A DNA stretch of 64,000 bases. Source: Uloborus plumipes (taxonomy: Eukaryota > Arthropoda > Arachnida > Araneae > Uloboridae). Positions 57,779 through 64,000 of the stretch are shown here, piece by piece (positions within the stretch are counted from its first letter, which is position 1; the number at the start of each line of letters is the position of its first letter). A model generated the notes under the pieces. That model had not been told where the DNA came from. It was given only the letters and a program-made list of their open reading frames with translations, and ran no database searches. Location of the stretch: the NCBI GenBank assembly GCA_038373865.1, contig JAXGGA010001035.1, positions 108,529-172,528 of the forward strand. The letters run 5' to 3'. Position numbers and translations under genes: made by a program.

Positions 57779-57800
57779 CTGCTGCCCTCTAGGCGACGCT
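57779..57800 (-). promoter_or_regulatory. Partial CTCF-like motif
   Basis: The minus strand reads GCCTAGAGGGCAGC, which matches the AGRKGGCRS half of the CTCF core fully and the upstream half partly. Confidence 0.25.
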
Positions 57801-58034
57801 GGGGAGGAAGGGGGGGTGAGGGGGAGGCACACACACACCACACATAGAGAGCGCGGCAAAGAGGATGCTATGAAGTGGTCAGAAAATGTCGGCTTCGCTG
57901 AGTTCAGATCCGAATCACTGAGCAGTGATCGCTGATAGTTGCGTTTTCGCGCCGCTGAGGGGAGCGGAGTTGTCCTCCTCCTGCTGCTGGCTTAATGTGT
58001 TTCAGCACGAGCGGGTTTGGGCGGCCTTCCGTTT

Positions 58035-58044
58035 CCGCCATTTT
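58035..58044 (+). promoter_or_regulatory. YY1-like motif
   Basis: CCGCCATTTT lies in the CpG-rich block, between a TCCTCCTCCTGCTGC tract and GGCAAAGTAGGAAG. Confidence 0.3.
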
Positions 58045-58260
58045 GGGTCCTGGCAAAGTAGGAAGAGCGAATACCGTTTTCACACTCAGCGGTTACAATT
58101 TTGCAAATCACATTTTTCCGTGAAATCGAAACTGGTTTTCTACCACCTCTCAAAGCCTCTGGGCATCTCCAGTTTTAATCATCAAATCTCCGTGAATGTA
58201 GCAAGCCTTGCGTTCAAACTTTATTTGCGAAAAGGCATAGAGTATGGAAATCAAAAATAA

Positions 58261-59172
58261 GCTTCGGAGACTAGGTAATTGATTATCACTTCCTCCTAAC
58301 CTAACAGAAACTTTTAATGAAAATATCCACCGCTCCGCCGTTTTTCAAAATAGCTTTCTGGGGGCTTATTTTGCTGTTTAGTAAAGCTTGTTTGGTTTTC
58401 AAAGCAGGATATTTTCCTTTCGAAAATTTTGATTGAAAGAGTTAAGACGCTATTGAGTAACATTAATCCGTTAAATAACTAAGAGACTATCACATGTAAT
58501 TTCTTAATATAGAAAATTTTAATAAAGTTTTGTAAATAAAAGATTAAAATATCAATGCGTTGAAATTAAAGCTCGTGATACGCATTTTCCTCTAAGATCA
58601 ATCACAAGAAAGGGTGTTTTCTGATACCTTCAATAAAATTTTTGTTTCTCAGACACACAGTCAAATTCGCTTGTTGCGAGCATGGAAAGAAACGATATTT
58701 TCTCGTTTTAACCAACTGCTCGTTAAAAAAAGGGTTTGTGAAAACATCATAAATAGCCAATAAAATATTTCTGTTAGTATTTATTACTACTGTGCCGTAC
58801 CAAAGAAGCTGGTTAATATGCTTTAAACCGGTTTACTATCTCTTTCTTGTGTTGTTGTTTTTCAGGGAATGCTCATGCCCCGAAAAACATCTAAAAAAAA
58901 TTTTGGGCATCGAAAGAAATTTTAGGTTTTTCTGCCCATCAAAAACCATTGAGCACGTTAAGAGTAGTTTAGAGTGAAATTCTTCTTATTTGTCATTAAC
59001 ATCGTCACTTTCTTATTTTCGTCAACTTTAGCATGAGCTTAAGGTACAATATTCTTGAAAATAGATTTCGCAGAAATGAAAACATTGACTTCAGCAAATA
59101 AATAATTTTCAAATTCTTATCTACTCGACAAATTAAAGAAAAAGAAAAAAAAATCTGGTATAAACCCCACAC
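58261..59172. other. Unique AT-rich spacer
   Basis: Nothing is recognised; a 61-codon frame at 58792-58977 has no domain. Confidence 0.55.
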
Positions 59173-59936
59173 TACTTCCTTTTACGTGTAAATTTCTTAG
59201 TAGTTGCCTTAATTGTTAAAAAAAGTGCTTGGAGTGAGCAAGGTAACAATTCAAATATTTACTCCTCTAATCTGCCACGAAACAATGCAAAAAATGTTTT
59301 ACAATGGTTAATTTTCTAAATATTGATGATTTTAATATCATTCAGTGAATTTTTCGCAAAATATCGCCAATAGCGCCAAATTGAACCCAAATTCAAAAAA
59401 ATGTTTTCGCCAAATCTGTCGCCAACTTGGCGATATGTCGCCAAGTTGGCATCAAACACTTGGCGACCAAAAGCTTGGCGACATATTGCCAAGTGATCGC
59501 GCCAATTCATATCACTTGAGTCTGCATTGAAATTAACACTGATTTACTCCAAAAAAGGGGTAAAACAACCCCTCGGGAACATTCGAATGCAACCACAAGG
59601 GGAGGTGTACGACTAGACCATCCTCAGGGCCTACATATCAAACTAGAAGCTTCTACGGCATATAGTTTTTGAGCTATGCGACACACATACCTACGCACAT
59701 ACATACGTACATACAGACGTCACGAGAAAACTCTTCGTACTTAACTCGGAGGTGGTTGAAAAGGATTTTTCGGCTGCTTATATATTGGTAGGTACATATG
59801 CACGTGATGACAGGTTGAAAAAACTACTGAGCATTCATTCTGGGGTGAGCAAAATCAAAATTTAGACTCAAATTTGAGTGATTTTTTTTTTTTTTTTCGC
59901 CATCACAATACTTCCTTTACTACGTAAAAGGAAGTA
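59173..59936. mobile_element. TIR repeat with TTGGCGA palindromes
   Basis: The left end TACTTCCTTTTACGTGTAAA is inverted at the right (TACGTAAAAGGAAGTA). Many TTGGCGA/TCGCCAA motifs occur at 59360-59505, and the ACATACATACGTACATACAG stretch at 59698-59719 is common in old animal repeats. No target duplication is clear and there is no coding. Confidence 0.5.
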
Positions 59937-60441
59937 AAAAAAAGACCGTCATCACTTTCTCTCAGGATTTATGACTCATCACTAGCTTTCGACTGACTCC
60001 ATAATGTTAAAGGAATTTTTCAAGGAAAGGATTAGCTGCGCTGGAAGTCAATAGAGAATAATGAAACTCAAAAATACTGCTCGCTTTAAGCGGAGTTTGA
60101 TCGTTAAAAGCAAGAAATGCTCCTTCAGACTTAATATTGTAACAACCAAGTTTTTCTGATTTCCCTACGAAATCAATCCCGGTTCTCGTTAAATCAAAAC
60201 TAGTTATAGACGAGTCCGACTGAGTTAAATACTTTGGTAAAAATTCAAATTTCTACGGTGATTGTGAGAACATTAAATTTATTTTCAAACGCTAACTATA
60301 ATATATTACTCTTTTTTCCATGATTCAATTCTAAGCCACATCATTGTTAAATCGATAGCTAATCAAAAGATATATCTTCATTTAAATTGAACTTATTTTT
60401 TTAAAACATGATTCCGTGTCAATAACCTAAACAGGACTACG
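59937..60441. other. Unique spacer
   Basis: No gene is recognised. Part may be the decayed upstream continuation of the retrotransposon relic. Confidence 0.5.
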
Positions 60442-60890
60442 GCGTTTTCAAAAGATTTCAGAGCAGATTTGCTTGCAAAAACGAGAAGTGACCTTTCTAC
60501 TGCCGTCTCTGATGAACTCTCTGAATCCAACATTTTTTTTTTTCGATTCATATGGATAGAAGCAAATTCTACTTGGGTAGTTCCGCGCTCACAAGACTAA
60601 TATGCCAGTAAAAACCCTGGTCTTTACAAACAATTTACAAACAAGGTAGAATATCTGTACAGATTTTCTTGGCCAGATTGCGTAGCGGCCGTATCAAATG
60701 TATGATATTCGTAGACAAACAGAAGACTTTTACATCTTGCCCTTGTTCCCTTCCTGCTTCTACCGATCATATTCTCGAATTGATTGCTACCCTTGCGGAG
60801 CTACTGTGTAGTAAGAGGAAGCATGGACTTGTGGAACTACTTAAGCGACATGGTATCATGGTCCTGGTTTATGTGCTCTGGATTAGGTGA
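60442..60890 (+). pseudogene. Non-LTR retrotransposon RNase H/C-terminal relic
   Basis: The 3' end of a LINE second open frame, which in the intact family encodes endonuclease, reverse transcriptase and RNase H. The first stretch (from 60442) reads AFSKDFRADLLAKTRSDLST, the C-terminal helix of an RNase H domain where ADxLAK is typical. A later frame (60669-60890) reads MARLRSGRIKCMIFVDKQ, then CPCSLPASTDHILELIATL, then ELLKRHGIMVL. ARLRSG followed by a CPC..ASxxHIL motif and a short C-terminal helix is the usual tail of such proteins in arthropods, especially spiders in my recollection. The parts are in different frames with stops between them, and the 5' domains are not recognisable. A clear 3' untranslated region or A-tail was not found. 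Confidence 0.65.
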
Positions 60891-61619
60891 CATGTAACAA
60901 CTACAACATGTTTGTCAGACTTTTGTTTTATTTCTTCGTGCATGGAAAACATTTTTCCTATTTAAAATTTTGTGATGTACTCACACAACATACTACATGT
61001 CAAATTTTAAACAACATTATCAGTACCCTGTGAATGTGAGTCTTTCTTACACGTTTCTAAATATGTAAATTTTTACCTTCATATTGACTCTGGTCTTTGT
61101 TATCTAGTTTTCCAGACTGTAGGTGCTTTCTCGCTCAAATGCTTGTGCCAAGTTCAGAATGGAAATTCAACTATTGTCTTTTACTCAGGATAATGATAAA
61201 CCATCGTACTCACACCGATTCAAACATATGATTATTGACATAAGTATTATGACGCATACTTAGCTTTAATTTCTGATCTATATTAGCCATATATCCTCTC
61301 GACATGATAAATAAGCACCTATAGGCTCATTTTTGGCTAAATGAAACTATTAAAATGCACTATTGCAAGAAATGACATCTACCCTATAGACAAACACCTA
61401 TTTGAAGCATAAGTGTAATAGTCGGCCACAAATAAAATTGTCTGGGACTTTTCTTTGGTAATTTCTTGAAATTAAAGCCCACAAAACAAAGTTTTTAGAC
61501 TGATTTCGGTAGCTTTAATAGTCATGAACTCCATCTGTGGATAAGCACTGGGTGCAGTATTGGCATTGATCAGAAATTAGGTTGACAGTTTATTTGTATC
61601 TCTACCTAAAAACTAGTTC
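60891..61619. other. Unique spacer
   Basis: May include the retrotransposon 3' untranslated region. Nothing is recognised. Confidence 0.5.
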
Positions 61620-61940
61620 CTGGCAAGCGGACTACGGAGTTGGAGTCAAGACTAATTTTGTGGTAAAGGAAACTGTTAAAGTTTCAGGAGCAGGGGCGGT
61701 CCTTGAGTGGGAGTCGGACTGATATGAGGTAAAAGAGTGGGGGGTGGATTGAACTGGGCGTAAAGGAGTCAAAGGCAGAGGCTGTGCAGTTCCAGGAGCA
61801 GGAGTTGGTTCTTATTCCCCCGAAGCTGCAGCCCTACTAAAGCTACTGAGTCGAAGTCGAACTGGTATGGGAGTAAAGAAATCGGCGTCAGATATTTGAA
61901 AACTACAGGAGCTAGATGAAGAGTCGGAGCTTGTTTTCCC
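61620..61940 (+). repeat. Degenerate GGAGTCGGA-type simple repeat
   Basis: GGAGTTGGAGTCAAG, GGGAGTCGGACTG, GGAGCAGGAGTTGG and AGAGTCGGAGC recur with loss of register. The overlapping frames on both strands are by-products. Confidence 0.6.
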
Positions 61941-62199
61941 TTCGAATCCACAGCATCGCTTGGGGTACACCCGGGTTCGCCTTTTCATACTTAACATCAA
62001 AATTCGAAACACGCGATTTTGAAATGAGACTTGCAACTAAAAATACCAATCGCTTTAGAGAAAACGAGCTTTATTCCCCAAAAGAAAAACACGTAATACT
62101 CATTTATTTTACCTCATCAATATTCAGTAAAACAATTATTGCAACTGCCGAAGTTCCCCTAATTTGTCAAACTCCAATCTAATGCTTAATCCTAGCTTA

Positions 62200-62790
62200 T
62201 CTGGAGTCGGTGCTGTAATTAGATTCCTGATTTAAGATGCAAGCAAAGCTGGCAAAAAAACTATGGCGAAATAGAAGAAAAATTCTTATAGCGTGGGAGT
62301 GAAGAGAAAAAATAATGTTTTTCACTCCCGCAAATGGCCTCTCTAAAGCTTCTTTTTGCAGAAAGAGCGAAAAAACGCATGCATGGTTGCAGATAAAAAA
62401 AACACCTCCCGGTATTTTATTCACCGGATAATTACAGACTGCTCTTCGCAATTACAAGGCGTCGTACTAGGGTGTGGTTGTTTTTACTCCTGAAACGAAA
62501 AGTAGTGATATAATAAACTTTTGGAATTGCTTTCTCGATATGTGGGAGTGGGGATGATGTTCGGAGAGAAGAGGGAGGAAAAAAAGTTAATCTTCGATGA
62601 ATCAATGAAATCTTCCTCAAGTAATGAAGGGTCTTACGCAGCGCATTTTCATAATATGCATGCATTAAAGAAGTTTTTTGGACAAATTTAATGCCAGCAT
62701 GAAGGATTAATTATAGCGAAATATTAATTAATGCTTATCAAACATTGCAGATAATGCAGAAAACTGAGATTTAAGGAAGAGAAAGTGAGC
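62200..62790. promoter_or_regulatory. Possible conserved non-coding or regulatory block
   Basis: Complex, repeat-free sequence with POU/homeodomain-like cores (ATAATATGCATGCATTAAAG at 62651, GGATTAATTATAGCG and ATATTAATTAATGC at 62706-62735). Hairpin-like GGGAGTGAAGA/TTTTTCACTCCC lies at about 62300-62330. No gene is seen. Confidence 0.2.
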
Positions 62791-63436
62791 ATTGTTTTTA
62801 GGGAAGTTCAAGTTTAATTTAGAGCAACTGGAGCACGTAGAAGCAAAGGGGTGTGAGTGCCAAAATTGAAAATTTAAAAATGATTAGTACAAATGATGGA
62901 AAAAACGTTCATCTCCTTTAGAGAAAGAGAGATTGTATGGTTATGATTCAAGAATCTGTTGTAGGTCGAAATTTACTCAAAATTTTTGTTCAAAATATGT
63001 ACGTTTGTTTTTTAAATAAATGTCCCAGAGACCCATACAAAACCGGTCAGTCCAAGCAAATTTGAAGGTACGGGGGTCTCTGGGGTGCTAAATGCTATAC
63101 GTAAATGATGTCACTCTTTTAAGGGGAGGGGTTTGCAGAAATGTGTGTTTGTGACAAGGGGGAGGAAAGGGGCAACAAAAAGTGACATCATGCGTTTTCA
63201 CAGAAATATATTTGTGTTGAATAACGAGGTTTGTGACAAGGGGCAGCCTGGGGGTAGGCTGACACTATGTGTGACACTATGTAAAAAAGGGGGAAGGCAT
63301 CAAATACCGATTTTTTTAAAAGGTGATACCATTCATGGACAGCTCCTTAACCTTTACGAACTTCCCGTAAGCTCAAACTATTTCATGAAGTATAAAATAC
63401 AAATAATTTATACATAATTGTTTCATGTTTTTGAGA
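62791..63436. other. Spacer with a 61-bp hairpin
   Basis: CCCAGAGACCC (63024-63034) pairs with GGGTCTCTGGG (63074-63084), possibly a tiny MITE. A 94-codon plus frame at 63133-63417 shows no recognised domain. Confidence 0.45.
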
Positions 63437-63890
63437 GCCAGTCACCTTATCTAGGTAGTCAGAGAAGTCTAACTCGGATGGGGAGGTTACGTATTCCACG
63501 TCTGGTTGCGTGGTGTATTTTCTTTCTCCTGTCCTTATCCTTTCTTTGGCAGGAATTCAAGTGAAACACAGACGATCGCAACTCACCAATGCAATCGCAA
63601 ATTCCCAAATTTGGATTCAAGTAAAACGTTAAACTCGCTACGAGATGCGATTCTAATGTAATTCGACTTCCAGTAGCGATTGCAATTTTGGTCTATTGCG
63701 ATCGCCTCGAAGCGATTGCAATGGTGTTTCACTTGAATTCGGCAATTTGTGTGAATGTGTTGTTATGTTGTGAGTGATTGTCTACCCTATAAACGGGTCC
63801 TTATGGCATATGTATACTGAGGAAGTCGGACTTTACACCAAATTACAGTACAGCTGAAAAAGTCGGTATAATTCGCAGCGCATCCCGAAT
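63437..63890 (+). mobile_element. SINE-A copy split by a MITE
   Basis: The head (GCCAGTCACCTTATCTAGGTAGTCAGAG in pieces) and body (TCTCCTGTCCTTATCCTTTC) lie at 63437-63551. The rest lies at 63741-63890 (CTACCCTATAAACGGGTCC, AAGTCGGACTTTACACCAAA, then a CAACAACAA tail). Confidence 0.82.
63552..63740. mobile_element. 189-bp MITE nested in SINE-A
   Basis: The ends GAATTCAAGTGAAACAC and GTGTTTCACTTGAATTC form an inverted repeat, and GGCA on both sides may be a 4-bp duplication. The interior is rich in GCGATTGCAA/TTGCGATCGC palindromic motifs. Confidence 0.75.
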
Positions 63891-64000
63891 TCCTAGTTTA
63901 GCTGGCACAAGACAACAACAACAATTATATTTTTCTTTGCGATTGATACTTCAGAATCTTAATACCTTCAGAAAACAAATTAAATCAGTTATTGTTTCAA
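63891..64000. other. AT-rich flank
   Basis: Nothing is recognised in the last bases of the window. Confidence 0.5.

Larger units (their letters stand above)
57030..58260. promoter_or_regulatory. GC/CpG-rich block, promoter or regulatory candidate
   Basis: The most GC- and CpG-rich kilobase of the window. It is non-repetitive, with many CG dinucleotides at 57480-57720 and 57850-58080. Features include GGCGCGAGAC, CCGAACCGCCGGCC, a CTCF-like core (57779-57800) and CCGCCATTTT (58035-58044), a YY1-type motif often found near transcription starts. Frames of 74-111 codons on both strands follow from low stop frequency in GC-rich DNA. No splice-supported exon is evident. It may be the 5' end of a gene outside the window. 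Confidence 0.35.

Noticed and set aside
57035..58260. Frames of 74-111 codons in the CpG-rich block
   Set aside because: They occur on both strands and in several frames, as expected from few stop codons in GC-rich DNA. No domain or splice support is seen.

Overview
This 64 kb window is AT-rich, non-coding animal DNA, most likely from an arthropod and probably a spider or other chelicerate. The organism call is inference. It rests on the mix of elements (mariner, Tc1, pogo/Tigger-like, piggyBac-like TTAA, hAT, Helitron-like, two tRNA-derived SINE families) and on a non-LTR retrotransposon RNase H tail (60442-60890) whose style I associate with spider genomes. I find no complete host protein gene, no genuine tRNA or rRNA gene, and nothing bacterial, phage or CRISPR. 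Almost all short open frames are chance frames in repeats. The coding relics are three broken transposon proteins: a Tc1 transposase (24919-25948, minus), an internally deleted mariner transposase (48487-49193, plus) and the retrotransposon tail.

Layout. 1-3121: head-to-tail Helitron-like units, each with an AT-rich and a GC-rich minisatellite. 4-13 kb: dense nested insertions, namely SINE-A copies, a TTAA element with a nested foldback, Tigger-like and hAT miniature elements, a TIR element carrying a tRNA-like segment, and a 638-bp foldback inside one copy of it. 13-24 kb: unique AT-rich DNA with a SINE-B copy, a pogo-like element, a dimeric TIR element, an hAT element with CCGATTAATCGG palindromes and a TTAA MITE. 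24.2-27.2 kb: a palindromic tandem repeat split by Tc1, then an 85-bp minisatellite. 28-38 kb: possible conserved non-coding blocks, a Tigger-like element, two TTAA MITEs and a SINE-B copy. 38.4-39.9 kb: a SINE-A whose tRNA-like head is repeated six times, and an hAT element. 42.4-44.9 kb: a repeat array of about 280-bp units split by two TTAA elements. 46-49.2 kb: two hAT elements and the mariner. 50-56 kb: tandem repeats, an hAT element nested in its own family, and a Tigger-like copy split by a TTAA element. 57-58.3 kb: the most GC/CpG-rich stretch, a promoter or regulatory candidate. 59-64 kb: a TIR repeat, the retrotransposon tail, another possible regulatory block and a SINE-A split by a MITE.

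The clearest new structural signal is in the TTAA elements. Three elements with dissimilar terminal repeats (4410-4903, 42921-43642, 55477-55862) each carry two short hairpins at one end only. The first begins 16 bp inside the element and the second 43-44 bp further in. A fourth family (about 515 bp, four copies) has one hairpin at the same offset. Many insertions are supported by target-site duplications read directly in the sequence and by empty sites in related copies, so their relative ages can be ordered.
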